From: Wuchereria bancrofti
Lineage: Eukaryota > Nematoda > Chromadorea > Rhabditida > Onchocercidae
Direction: 5' to 3'
DNA length: 64,000 nucleotides
Assembly: GCA_005281725.1 (NCBI GenBank)
Contig: SSBO01000012.1
Span: 19,109,060-19,173,059 of the forward strand
Shown: positions 1 to 12,406 of the stretch, piece by piece
How positions within the stretch are numbered: the stretch's first letter is position 1
Layout of the letters: each line of letters starts with the position of its first letter
Position numbers and translations under genes: made by a program
The notes under the pieces: generated by a model
Databases searched by the model: none
What the model saw: the letters and a program-made list of their open reading frames with translations, nothing else
Told to the model about the DNA's origin: nothing

Positions 1-604
1 TTGTCAGATATAGCTTTAAAATAATGTATTATAGTTTTAAATTATTGCGTGTGGTTTTAAAATGCTACAATGAAGTTTTAAATTATTGAGTGTAGTTTTA
101 GATTATAATTTAAATTTCAATACATTCTACAATATATCGGATTATAACAGCATTCATTGAAATTGAAATTACAATATTTTAAAGCCCTACCTAACAGTTC
201 TATTGAATTTAATAATTTAAATTGAAAGGAAATAAAATAATTTATTCTTCTACAGTTTCACATTTTTCAGTCTTTTTATGGCTAAATGCAAGAATTCCAT
301 CTATAAACTTAAGTTTTGTTTGTCCATAAATTAATTTTCGTAAATGATTTGCTATTGTTATAATTTTTATAACTTTCTCAAAAAAAATGTTAATAATTTG
401 AAAAAAATCGATAACTTTTTTATTATATAATCTTTTTTAATGGGGGAATTTTTGTGTTAATAATTTTTAAATGAAGAACAGTTTAAGATTGCTGTTGTTG
501 TATTATTTATCATTTACTTATTAATATTTATGATTTGCGAGTTATTTATCACGATTTTTTCGAGGTAATCACGTAAATTTTCTTATCATAATTTTTCGTT
601 TCAG
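1..604. other. AT-rich upstream region of the eat-20-like gene
   Basis: No coding exon is visible. Positions 24-115 hold an imperfect two-copy repeat built on AGTTTTAAATTATTG. The stretch ends with a canonical acceptor (TTTTTCGTTTCAG ending at 604), 54 bases before the chosen start codon of the next gene, with no matching donor upstream. I read this as the likely outron and SL1 trans-splice site, but a cis-spliced 5' UTR exon outside the window is also possible. Confidence 0.5.
592..604 (+). promoter_or_regulatory. Probable SL1 trans-splice acceptor of the eat-20-like gene
   Basis: TTTTTCGTTTCAG is a strong nematode acceptor. It lies 54 bases upstream of the ATG at 659, and no in-frame coding exon precedes it. 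Trans-splicing is inferred, not shown. Confidence 0.45.
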
Positions 605-658
605 CAATAATCATTGATAGAAGGAATAATTAGTCTGTAGTAAGCAACGAATGTTGCC

Positions 659-1008
659 ATGCATACGTTTCTTTCAAATTATTTTATCATTTTATTCTTA
701 CCATTTTTGCAAGGTAATTTTTTTTCTTCAATAATTTCTCTTTAATAATTTTTAAGTTTTTAATTTTAGTTTTTCATTTGATTACTTTTTTGTCTTTAAT
801 AATAATAATAATTAAATTGTCTACTTTTTTCATTTGATGTAGATTTCAAAATGATGTATGAAAAGTAAGTTAGAGGCGGTAATTTATTAAGATATTTTGT
901 AAGCCTTAGAAATATTTGATATTAATATTACATACGTATGAACTCAATTAAGTAACCTAAAATAGTTATTTAATTTATATGTTTAATTAGACAACATAGC
1001 ATAATAGA

Positions 1009-1040
<32 letters not shown>

Positions 1041-4000
1041 ATAGAGAGGATAACCTTTCAAAGGACATTATAATCAATCATAGCGGTACGTATTTAAAAA
1101 TGACCTCAAGTAAAACATGATATATAATAATCGGTGTGATTTTAAATCTTTCCCCATTATCTCTCTCTCTCTCTCTCTCTCTCTAATTCTCTTTCTCCTT
1201 TCCATTGTGTATTTATTAGTAAATGAGAAAAACTGATTTAAGTTATAAATTTCAAAATAATTTTTTTTTTTACTTCTAGTATTGTTGCAAAAATTGATAG
1301 TAATAGCAAAATTTGATGAAAATGCGGAAATTACAACAACACATTTTGCTGATTCGAAACGTGGACGTATGTCGTGGATTATCGATGAAAATGCTTTGCC
1401 ATGGACTGGGCAGTATTATTACATTGAGTAAGTATTGCTAAAAGTTTTCAAGTATAAAACCTGATATTAAAGCGACTAATTTTACCAACGTTTGACTAAT
1501 TAGCTTTAGACTAATTAACTTACGATTAAGCTGTTTTTATAAAAATTTTATACTGCATAAAATACACTATACTAAATGAAATAATTTCAACAATTATAAT
1601 TTAGTAAGAAAAAAATTTATTCAAGAAAAATTTTAGTACGAAAAACAAACAAAAGTTACTAATGAATATTTCAAAGTATTATGATTTTATTTTTATTTTT
1701 TTCTATTATCACTATCCTTAAAATTTGATAATTTTTTCATTTATTTTGATCTCTTTTTTGTTTTTTGTGTTTGCCATTATTATTTTGAATCTCATTGAGT
1801 GATTTTTCAATATATGATAAATTTAAATCAAAATTCTAATTACTTCTTATTTTTCCTTCATCTTTTAAATTCATTATTGTTATGAATTTCTTTCTACAAA
1901 AATGAATAAAAAAAGGAATGTAAAAAAGATGGAAAACCAAGGAATAATTCAGGTCAAAACAATCACCAATGACCAATTTATTGGTTGTTGTTGACAGTTC
2001 AAATGGTAATCATCTTGGCATTTGCGCATCTTATGCTCCACGAGGTGAGTAAATGTTAAAAAATTTTCCTTTTAAAATTTTATTCTTTTCAACCAATATT
2101 TGTGATCATATGATATAATGGATGATTGATTATTAATTTAATTATCATTGAAATAGGGAACTGTTATCCTAGATTAAACTTTTATTTCTAATCTATTAAT
2201 TAATTAATTAATTAATTAATCATTTCGTTTCTTGCTTTCTTTTTTTTGGATTCTTACAAAAATTGAATAGAGAATTTACATCATCAAATATTACTTGGAT
2301 CGAATATTGCAATAAATTTGTTATTTTTTTAAAAAAAAAAGAAATTATAAAAAATCAAATTTGTTATGACATTGCAAAATTTGTTGTGAAATTAATTGAA
2401 ATAGATTTATGAATTTTGGTTTATTATTGTTAAAAAGAAAAAAAATTCAAAGCAAAAAACAGAAAGAGATGAAAAGAAAGAAGTGAAAAAGAAAAAATTT
2501 TTTTATTTTTTTGCAGATAATAAATGGCGCAGATTTTTTTGGATACTTACGGAAGAATCATTAATTTGCAATATTACCGATACTGAGACAACAATTTCAA
2601 AAATTCATTTTCCCTCTGTCAGCTCACCTCGAACATTTTCCCTACGTATTCTTGCTCGTAAGACTAATTCTTTCATTTAAAATCAAAAATTAGGAAATGA
2701 AACACTTTTCTCTAAATTTTAATGAGAAGATAAAATAAATAAAAAAAAAGTAAAAGAAGAGAAAAAGCGTAAGTATCTTTTAAGGTTCAATTTTCATAAT
2801 GTATTTAGGTTAACAAAATTTTTAAAATAAAATAGAGGGTGCAAAAAGTTTTCATAATATTTAATATTTATATAATTTTTTGTTTTGTTTCATTTCGTTT
2901 TTTTTTTTTTTTTTTTTTTTTGAGGTTATCAAATATTTAATGCTATTTTTAAACAAGTTAAATGCGCTTATGATATAATTACCATGGTTTTTTTTTTCGA
3001 AATTTTTATCAATTTGTTTTAAAACGAAAGGATGATGTTTTGAAATATATAATTTTAAAGTTTTTTTTTATATAGAGCAAGGACCAAAATGTTTTCGTGA
3101 TATGATTGTACAAAATGAAAAATTAGAAGGTTGTCCACCAAAATTGCAACGTAATTTATTCCATGGAATGTCATTAGAATGTAATTGTCCGATACCTAAA
3201 ATGGATGGTAATCATGGTAAGTAATTATTTAACTTTAAATTTTATTTCTCATTTGTATTCTTTTCTCCGTTTCTTTTTTTTAAAGTGAATTCAATTGGTT
3301 ATTTATTAACAATAATGAAATGTTTCCTTCTCTTTTCTTACACTTTTTGAAAGATTAAACTAAAATTACATTTTTAAACTTCACGATTTTTTTTTGTTTC
3401 AAGTTCATTAAACTTTAAATAGGACTTGAAATGTGTGTAATTTAGTTAATTGAAACTTTTGCCTTGAAAATGTTTCTTTGTCGATTTTAATCATTTGCAT
3501 AGACTATCAGATTATCATTTGCATTCTTTCCAGTCATTGCCATTACCATTTCTTAACAATGAATGTGATCAAACAACAATCAATTAGTTAAAATATTTCA
3601 AGTCCCAATCGTTATTTATAAGTCCAAAAAAAGATAAAAACATGGGAACAAAGATTAAAAATAAATAAATAACACAAAATGATATTATCAATAATTCAAA
3701 TTAATTACCAATTTCAGCCCATATGCGAAATGGTATTGCACCGTTTCATTTTGTCAATCCAAGAATTACCTCATCAAATGGGAATTTATCAATTTCTCAT
3801 GATTTTTCTCCCAGTATATCAAAGAATACTGACAATTTAAATCCTATCAAAGCTACTACGGAAATAATGCCGAGAATTACTAGTACTATTACTACTACTA
3901 CTATTACTATCATTGAAAATACTGAAATACCATTAACAACAAAAGAATCTGTAAATTTGCCACTTGATAGTCAACAAAATAATAAATTGTTACCATCTAT

Positions 4001-7000
4001 TATTCAAGAATCACATGTATCAATAACAACCCATGAACTCTTATCATCATCCACATTAGCTCCACTAGCATCATTACCATCAGCAGTAGCAAATATAAAA
4101 GGAATTAATGAGCAAACCTGTGAAGGTATCCAATGTCAAAATAATGGTACCTGTATGACTACGAATGATGGAAGGGTGATTTTTAAATTTTTTCATTTAT
4201 TCTGCTTCAAATAAAATTAATAATATTTCTACTGTTATTAATTTATTTTCTAATGATATTGGAAAGTTTTGATTTTAAAAAGAAAAAATTAATTTAGATT
4301 TATTAATATTAATATAAGGGAAGTATTATCAATAATTTTAGGGATTTTTTTTTTTCAATTTACAGTAAACAAAACTTTTAATTTTGTAGGCTATTTGTAT
4401 ATGTTCTGAAGGATTTCTTGGGTCACACTGTGAAATAAACTTATGCGCTAATGTACAATGTATGCATAATGGCGTTTGTCAGGCAAATGGTAATGTCCCA
4501 CATTGTTTATGTCGACCAGGTACAACCGGAACATTTTGCGAACAGGTTGGAACTAATTTTTATAATATTAGTTAATCATTATGTAAATATGTATATAATA
4601 TGACATAATATTATTTAATTCTTATTGAAATTAAACTAATTAAATTCAGAAGTTAAAATTTTCTTTTCTTTTTTGTAGCATTTTATAATCAATATTTATG
4701 AAATGATTGTAAAAAAGATAAAAAATTATAATATAAGTAATATTTCGCATATTTTATTATACCTTGAAATTATTATATCGCCACTCCATATTTTATTTCG
4801 AAATATATTTTTAAACCATTTGAAAGTTCATTTTCCTTTGTTTTTTTCGAAATATAAAGCATGCGGTGCATAAGTTACCATTTTCAAAAATACAGTTTTT
4901 ATTTATTAAAGTGAATAATTAATTACTCTGGCTAATAATATTTAATATCATATATTCTTTAATTTATAGATTGTTTGTAATCCAAAATGCGAACAAGGTG
5001 GTATTTGTAAATTAACAGGTAATGTGCCGGTTTGTCAATGTCCAACAGGCACATTTGGTATTAACTGCAATATTATTGATACATGTATTAGCAAGTTTGT
5101 TTCTTTTTTGTTCAAAATGAAGTGTGAAATTTAAAAATAAGCTGAAATAGTATTTAGAAGCAAAAGAGAAAAATAAAATCATAAAAGATTTCAGATATTA
5201 AAATAAGTTTTATCGATGAAATTGCTTCTATAAAATTTTCTTTTTTCTTTCTCTTTTTTTCTTCTTTCCTGTTTCTACCTTCTATTCTGATATTTTGTTT
5301 GAAAAAAAAAGTGGAAAAGAAGGAAAAAAAGAAAATTGGTAAAAGAAAAGAGGAAAGAAAAAAAGTCGAATAATAAAAAAAAGAACAAATGACCTTAGAG
5401 GTTACCGGCAGGTGGTTCTTGAATTAATTATGCAAATTTATTCTTCAATTTAGGATTACTGTCACTATTCAGAGGTTAGAAAGAAACGGTAAATATTAAA
5501 CGAAGTGATAATTTCAGTAGTGGAGCATGTATTGAATACGATAGCGATGCTCGTTGCCAATTGGATTCGGATAATTTTGCGTTAATTTCTCCAATTCCGG
5601 TTAATGCTACATACAAATGCCTTTGCTTGAACGAACGATCCGGTTAATTTTTAAAAGTTATTACAAAAGAGGAATAGAACAGATGTATAATAATAATGAT
5701 AATAAAAATAAATAACAATAATAATAACACAATAATAATAATAATAAATCATAATGGCCAGAAACCTCCTGAATCACATAATAATCAAACAAGAAACACC
5801 ATCACTAGTATATATATAAACAAAATTTTGAAATGTGCATAGTATTGAACAATAGCAATATTGATTGGTTGATTGATTGATTTCTCTTTTTCTTGATATG
5901 TCAGTAAAGCTATCTTTTCATATTAATCATCATTACGTTGATCGAAATTTTCGGCTTTTTCAGAATGGATTGATTGTAAAGAACTACCGAGAAAAGTTCA
6001 TATTCCAATAATGCAAACTGTTATTACAACTACAATGAGCATACCAAATGTTATAACTTCGGTATTAGTTCCGGAAACGCCGGAACAATCTCGATCCACT
6101 CAGCATATCGCTTCACAATTTCATAATCATCCACATTTTTCAAATTTATTCTCAAATCCTTTCCTACTATCACCTATCACCAATATGACAACAACAGTAA
6201 CAGTATCTTCTATCAATCCTGATGCAGATTTCCGTCAACCTAGTGTATCTGGAATGGAAACATCATCTGCTTTAAACAGGTTAAATTTGTCAATAATATA
6301 GACTTATTATCATTACTTATTTAATTGTTATCAGTATTATCTCTCCAGTAGAGGTACTGCTTCAGTTATGTATTGAAACCATGTTTCAGAAATTTAAAAC
6401 ATGATGTTTCATCTTTCAGATCCATAAAATTACTTCCGGATTTGCACCCTGCGATTCCAGAACCATTAAAACCAACTTTATTCAATACCACAACTCATAT
6501 TCCAAACTTGCCAACAATATCGCCGCTGTTAATCACTCCAAAATCTCCTTTAGAACTTCATAATCTTTTCAACATAACTCCCGAATCTTCAAGACCAGAA
6601 ACAACAGCAGCACTAACAGTCGCTTTACCAGAACATCCTGAATTTAAGAATCCTGTTAATACTACAGGGCAAACTGCTGAAATATCCTTGAATCCAACAG
6701 AAAAGAATTTCGGAGAAATGTCAAATAAATTCAAGAATGAAAATGTCACCGTCGAATCTCCACTTTTACCATCAATTGAAGAATTTCCTGCTACTGCGTC
6801 ATTACCAGAAATGATCATCAACAACATTTCACACATTCCATTGTCCACATTTTCCGGATTTATAACTGATACGCCACCTATTTTGATATCGACAACGACA
6901 ATTATTGACGAAGGCAGTGTAACACAAATTAGTTCATTTACACCGGAAATGGAAGGGTCAATTTTGATTTCTAAAACAAGTGATATAACTGAGGATAGTA

Positions 7001-7828
7001 ATTTACCCGATCGACAAGTATTTATAACAACGACATTTTCTTCAACATCAAAAATTGATGAAAAGGAAGGAATGGAAGAGGAAGAAAGTTTCGCAAAATC
7101 TACTGAAAAAGTTGAAGAAGTAAATTATTGACGGATTTTTTTCTTTTTTAAAAAGAGGAAAAATTAATTGTACATTTAATTGTGTACCTTTTCGTTATAT
7201 TAACACATTTTAACAAATTTAAATATTTTCCTCTTGATTATTGATCAGAATTTATGATTTAGTAATTAATTATCTGAAGATTGTCGAAATATTTTCGAAT
7301 TCTCAATTTTTGTAGCAAGTTTCAATATTTTTCATTAGAAGAATTTTAAAAAGTAAATTGAAATTCTAGGAATATCTTAATATAACAGTAATGATTTAAT
7401 TATTACAGTCACGATGTCAATAAGTGAAATTTTGATAAAGATGCCAGTTTTCGTTTTTCATTGCTATTTTTTCTTCATTGATATTGTTTGTAGACAACGA
7501 TAACCGTAGGAGATTTTATCACAGAAACAGGACAATCGTTCGATGAAGATGAAGTGAAATTTGTACGATTAACCGCCGATTTTCCGACTACGACACTAAT
7601 TCCGGATTTGAATCAACCTTCAGATGGTGCTTTTAGTGATAATAATGATACTACGAGAAGTGATACATCATCTTGGACAATTGTTTTCGTTATTATTTCT
7701 GGTAAATATATTTTAAATTAATTTTCATTTAAAATCTTTTTCTAAATTAGAAAAATTACCATCAAGCCATAGAGCAAAATAGTGTTAGAGGTTATGGTAA
7801 TAATGATAATGAGGAAATGATAATAACG

Positions 7829-7870
<42 letters not shown>

Positions 7871-8140
7871 GTAGTAATAGTAATAACAATATTAATAATA
7901 AAAATACCGCTAAATTTCACGTTCATAAGTGCAATATTCGATTGAATTTTCTTTATTTTTTATATTATCATTTTAGTATTGATGGTGTTAGCAGGAGCAT
8001 GTGTTACATTAATATTTCGTTATGTACGTCGTTCCCGTAAATTACACGGGAAATATAATCCAGCACGTGAAGAAAGTATCCTATCAAGCAGCTATTCAAT
8101 GCCTATGGCTACCGTTACCAAGGAAGAACGGCTTATTTGA
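659..8140 (+). CDS. eat-20: Crumbs-family EGF-repeat transmembrane protein, EAT-20-like
   Basis: Thirteen exons: 659-713, 1280-1427, 1953-2044, 2517-2657, 3076-3216, 3718-4175, 4390-4545, 4970-5094, 5518-5642, 5964-6279, 6420-7119, 7494-7701, 7977-8140. All join in phase with GT-AG introns and give 942 residues with no lesion. Order: hydrophobic signal sequence (residues 1-18); an unassigned cysteine-containing ectodomain to about 190; a Ser/Thr-rich stretch; three EGF-like repeats (about 324-360, 362-396, 398-435) plus a fourth partial cysteine cluster to about 485; a long Ser/Thr/Pro-rich stalk; one membrane segment (about 881-903); a 39-residue tail. The tail carries the two Crumbs signatures: a juxtamembrane FERM-binding-like stretch (HGKYNPAREE) and the terminal PDZ ligand EERLI. 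Crumbs proteins organise apical polarity; C. elegans EAT-20, a small Crumbs relative with three EGF motifs, is needed for efficient feeding. The ATG at 659 is chosen because the one at 651 meets a stop in exon 2. EAT-20 rather than CRB-1 is inferred from the few EGF repeats. Confidence 0.85.
1006..1035. repeat. (AG)n microsatellite in intron 1 of the eat-20-like gene
   Basis: About 14 AG units. It lies 126 bases before a (CT)n tract of similar length in the same intron, so the two form an inverted pair. Confidence 0.9.
1161..1184. repeat. (CT)n microsatellite in intron 1 of the eat-20-like gene
   Basis: Twelve uninterrupted CT units, complementary to the AG tract at 1006-1035. Confidence 0.9.
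2195..2220. repeat. (ATTA)n tetranucleotide repeat in intron 3
   Basis: Six to seven tandem ATTA units. The repeat is self-complementary. Confidence 0.85.
5687..5749. repeat. AAT-rich microsatellite in intron 9
   Basis: Interrupted AAT/AAC trinucleotide run between exons 9 and 10 of the eat-20-like gene. Confidence 0.75.
7832..7869. repeat. (AAT)n microsatellite in intron 12
   Basis: A nearly pure AAT run of about 12 units in the last intron of the eat-20-like gene, continuing rightwards as degenerate AGT/AAT repeats. Confidence 0.85.
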
Positions 8141-11100
8141 TTATTTTGTTTTGGTTTTAGTTTCATTGACTATACTAATTTTCTTTTCCTTCACTTTCAA
8201 ATGACATCATCTGATGGTTGCTGTTTTCACGTACGAGAATGTATATGGTCGATACATTGTTTACATGTTTTTAAGCTTGCATTTTTACGCATATATCTTT
8301 TAATTAGTCATTGGAAAGCGTCAATTTGATGCTAAAAAAGATATGAATGATCGTTTAAAATTAAAATAAGCTAAATGTATATACATCGTAAAAATGTTCA
8401 AATTCATCAGTTGAAACTAAAACCTGAAATTCATATCATTACCGTATGATTGACATATGAAAATACAGTATTTATGTTTTCGATACAGTAATATCTGAAA
8501 ATAATCCTACAAGCTACCATAGAAAATCAGTCAAAAATTTTTTTATAAACAAATTGTGCACTATTGTAAAAATTTTTTTTCCTTTTCTGAATGTACGAAT
8601 ACTTTCCTCGGGTTTTTTCTTTTTTCTTTTCTGAATATACAAAGATGTGTTGAGCATTCATGAAATGAAATGGCACTTATGTATATTATGATATGTCCAT
8701 CATTTGTTATGTCCTCTTTGTTTGGGAGGTTTGTATATTTTTCCTTTTTTTTTTGTATTGTTGTTGTGTTCTTTGATTAGGCTTTTTTCTATGTCGAAAT
8801 AACGAATGGATTTCAGTTCAGAAGTTATCAATCGGAATAAATCAACTCAGAAAAAAAAAAGCTTCATTCTATATAACTGTTATAAATAATAGAAAAGAGA
8901 AAAAAGAGCGAAATGAAAGAAATCATATAAAATATTTTATGAAAATTTCTTCACAAGAAAAGTTAAACTAAATATTTGATTGAATTTTTAATGAAATTAT
9001 TTATCCATTGGAAATCAATTTCTATTTACACTCACATAATTAGTATGAGTTTTATTACATTTATAAAACATGATATAATGACACTTCTATAAAATAGCTA
9101 AAATGCCGAGAAGTTGAAATTATTAACATCAATTTTGCAAACAAATTATCACATAACATCAGTATTAGGCTAAGTGATAGAGAACCTCATATAGTTCTTT
9201 CCAATTAAATTATAATTTGCATTTAAAAGTAATTAAATTTCCGAAATGAATGAGTAATAAATAAACGCGAGGTAATTTTCTGGTGGAAAGGAAATTACAC
9301 GTTTCACATTTCATAAGATATGAAAAGCATGGCAAATAAATTAAGAATAATTTTGTTCAAATTTTTTCATTGACTTTTATCTTCCTTCATTTTTTTCTGT
9401 ACTCTAATCAATAATTAATATATTTTGAAAAGAGATCACACCTTTTCTTGCGTCCTGTCTTTCCTCCTCCATTCAAATGCTCAAAACACTTCCATTTCTT
9501 TTTTTGCCATTTTTTTCAGCAAATAACTTTTAAAAATCTTTCCTTTTCTACCACTTAACTTCTTAAATTATTAATTAATTAATTTTTTCATAAGAAATAA
9601 AGCAATCATAAATCATTCATTCGATTGTCATTTTTTACTACAATTGTTATAATTTATTTATTTAATGTTACAGAATGAATGATATGATTCATTCGATAAA
9701 TGTTTCGCTAAACTTCCACTTGACATTTTACAGTAGAATGATTTATTTTATTTCATTCGATTTGTTCTGTTTTTACTTTAATTATTAATACTATTAATTA
9801 TTATAACAAAAGTAAATCGTTCTTGATTTAAAAATGTTACGGAATAAATGTTGCGATTATTCAGGATGAATAAATTTTACAATTAGGAATATAGCAATAG
9901 CAAAAAATTCCAGTTTTTTTTAAGATTCCAGTAAACATAATAATAATATTAAGAATAAGAAGAACTGAAAATAGTAAGTGGACGTTGTCGTATAAAATCG
10001 ACTTAATTAGTTCATTAAATACAATACTGATTAATTGGCTATAGCACAAATTTAATCGATTCATGAATTTGAAACAAAGATAAAAAAATTGTATTTCAAC
10101 AGTTTAAATTTCAATTTGATTATAGACAATAACCTGCAGTAGTTGAAAATTATCTAAATTTTGAATAATTATAATTTTGCTACTTCAATTAGTATAAATT
10201 AATAGAAGTTTCATATGCCATTAAAAAACCTTGTTCAGTCATTTTGTCTAGAAATATGACAAAATTTTGATTGTTTCAAATTGTTGCTTAGCTTTACTGT
10301 TTTCATAAATTTCATCTTTTTTTTGTGATTCCAAAATAAATTTCTGAGCTTTTAGTCTGTTGAATTTTTTGGTTTTAAAAAAAGCAGAAAAATTCCAATT
10401 ATTTCACATTCTCAGGAATCTTTTACACATGGCTTTTTTTCACTGTCAAAATTCAAAAATTTTCCAATAATTTAAATAAGTATGTAATTTAAGGAAAATT
10501 TGAGACTTTCAAATGGCTGTTTTTAATTTTTTAATTCAATACAACAATTGTGTTTAATTAAAATCGCAAATTTATAGTTTCAAAAATGCTACAAAAAAAA
10601 TAAACGCTATATGAGAATTATCTTTCATACAAATAAAATGAGCCATTGAAAAAACTCTCTTTTTCAGAGAAAAAAAGAAAATAAATTTTTTTTATTTTTT
10701 CTTTTACATTTGTGCTTATTTTTATTTTCAAGCTTTTGTTTTTAATTTACCATTAACAAAAAATTTTCTGATTCTTTTCAACAAATAATTTTAATTTCCA
10801 ATAAATTTTTTTTACACTGTCATAATATGCAATATATAATTTTTTGAATTATTATTGATAAATAAAAAAATTTCAAACAAATTTTTTTTTTAAATTTTAT
10901 CATAAATTGCTAATATTTGCTACAAAATATTAATATACACATATTAACTGTTACTACTACAACATTTTGATATTTTTTAAAAGCTTTGAATTAAAATAGT
11001 GCAAAAAATTAATTAGAAATTAAAATTATAAATACATCAATTGTCACTTCAACAATATTTCAAAAGCATTAATGTTCGAAAGCATTAATTGCATACAATA

Positions 11101-11883
11101 TCGCTTGTCATAGCAAAAAGATTGTTACTACTGCTTTGTATGATGCAAAATGATTTATTCAATGAATTTGACGTGACATCCCTACAATACAGATTTCAAA
11201 TAGAAAATAAATTTCCAATATTCGTTAAAAACGAAAAATAAAAAAAAGAGAAGAAAACTTTGCATATTATAAAATTTGTCATTTTTCTTTTCGTTTATTC
11301 GTTTAATAACATTAAGTATAGGTATTATATAAAAATTTTCATGTTGAATTAAACTATTAATTATTATATGAAATTTGAATGATGCGAAAGAAATTGGCCA
11401 ATTGTCAAATTCTTATACTTTTTGTTTCTTGGCCAATATATTTTGTTACATATTGTTTACTTCTTATATTTGCTTCTTTTTCATCTTCTCGTTTGTTTTT
11501 TTTCCCTCTTTTCATTTGTTTATTTCTTTCTTTCTTTCGTTCTTTTTTCTTTGCTATTTTCTTTTAAATAAATGAAATTTGACCAATTTGAATAAATGAA
11601 TAATTTTTTTTCTTTACATGACTTCAGAAATGACCTATAAAAGGAAATCAATAGAAGCAAATTTGCAATATCAGTAACATATATTCATCAAAGATATTCA
11701 ATATCAGGGATATATAAAGAGAAATTTTGCGATTGAGAGAGAGAAACAAAGAGAGAAAGAGAAATAGGGCTTTGAAAATGATATGTGTAATGGTCAGTCG
11801 TAGAAAGTTGACAGTGTCGCTTTGAAAGTAATTATCACAGTTAACCACTTCAAAGTTTTAAGCGTAAAACTACAAAGAAGATT
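8141..11883. other. 3' region of the eat-20-like gene and AT-rich intergenic DNA
   Basis: A candidate polyadenylation hexamer AATAAA lies at 8836-8841. No further exon with paired splice signals is visible. The overlapping + frames at 11375-11575 translate to runs of Phe, Ser and Leu from T-rich sequence and are not convincing genes. Confidence 0.5.
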
Positions 11884-12033
11884 TGACGACTGAAGTTTTG
11901 TTCAGCATTTCAGGGACTTAAAAAGTTCAATGAGTGGACAGTTGACAAAATGACAGAGAATCAAAAGATGACGTGTCGTTTTCTGTTAATTATGCAGTAA
12001 TTGTGAAGCATTTCTTGATGAGATTATCACATA

Positions 12034-12406
12034 TGTCGTGAAACCTCAAACTTGGGTAATTAAACCTTTATTTAACATAAAACAAATCAACATCATAATA
12101 GCGCATTATACATATAGCACAGATGCTACACAGTTATAAAACGCTGAACATTACTAGAGAGCTGAAACTCCAACCACACTATGAATATACAATTGTAAAA
12201 AATGATTAATTGCAATTAAGAGATGGTGTTGGATAAATGTGAATTTGAGAATAAAGGAAATTTGTTTAAGGATAGATATTTCTTTGTTACAATATCTATT
12301 ACATGCATTTAATTCTCACATATCTCATACGGTATAATGTGTGTAAAGCGAGGTTAATTTATGAACAAAGAGATGCTTCATTTACAGCTTCTCACTTTCA
12401 GCGACA
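12034..12406. mobile_element. 373-bp MITE-like insertion inside the mariner relic
   Basis: The related copy near the window end lacks this segment and joins cleanly at ACATA. Here ACATA occurs on both sides (12029-12033 and 12407-12411), as expected of a 5-bp target-site duplication. The left end starts TGTCGTGAAA and the right end, reverse-complemented, starts TGTCGCTGAAA, a short imperfect inverted repeat. It contains no open frame of note but does hold an exact SL1 leader in antisense. The alternative is that this is the ancestral form and the other copy lost the segment by deletion between the ACATA repeats. Confidence 0.55.
12045..12066 (-). other. Exact 22-nt SL1 spliced-leader sequence (antisense, isolated)
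   Basis: Read on the - strand, all 22 bases equal nematode SL1 (begins GGTTTAATTACCC, ends AAGTTTGAG). A 22-base exact match is not expected by chance in 64 kb. The next - strand bases are GTTTCACGAC, which keep the donor GT but do not resemble the rest of an SL RNA, and no Sm-site or stem-loop is seen. It is therefore not an ordinary SL RNA gene. It could be a truncated SL RNA pseudogene, a captured fragment, or a remnant of a trans-spliced transcript. Confidence 0.85.
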
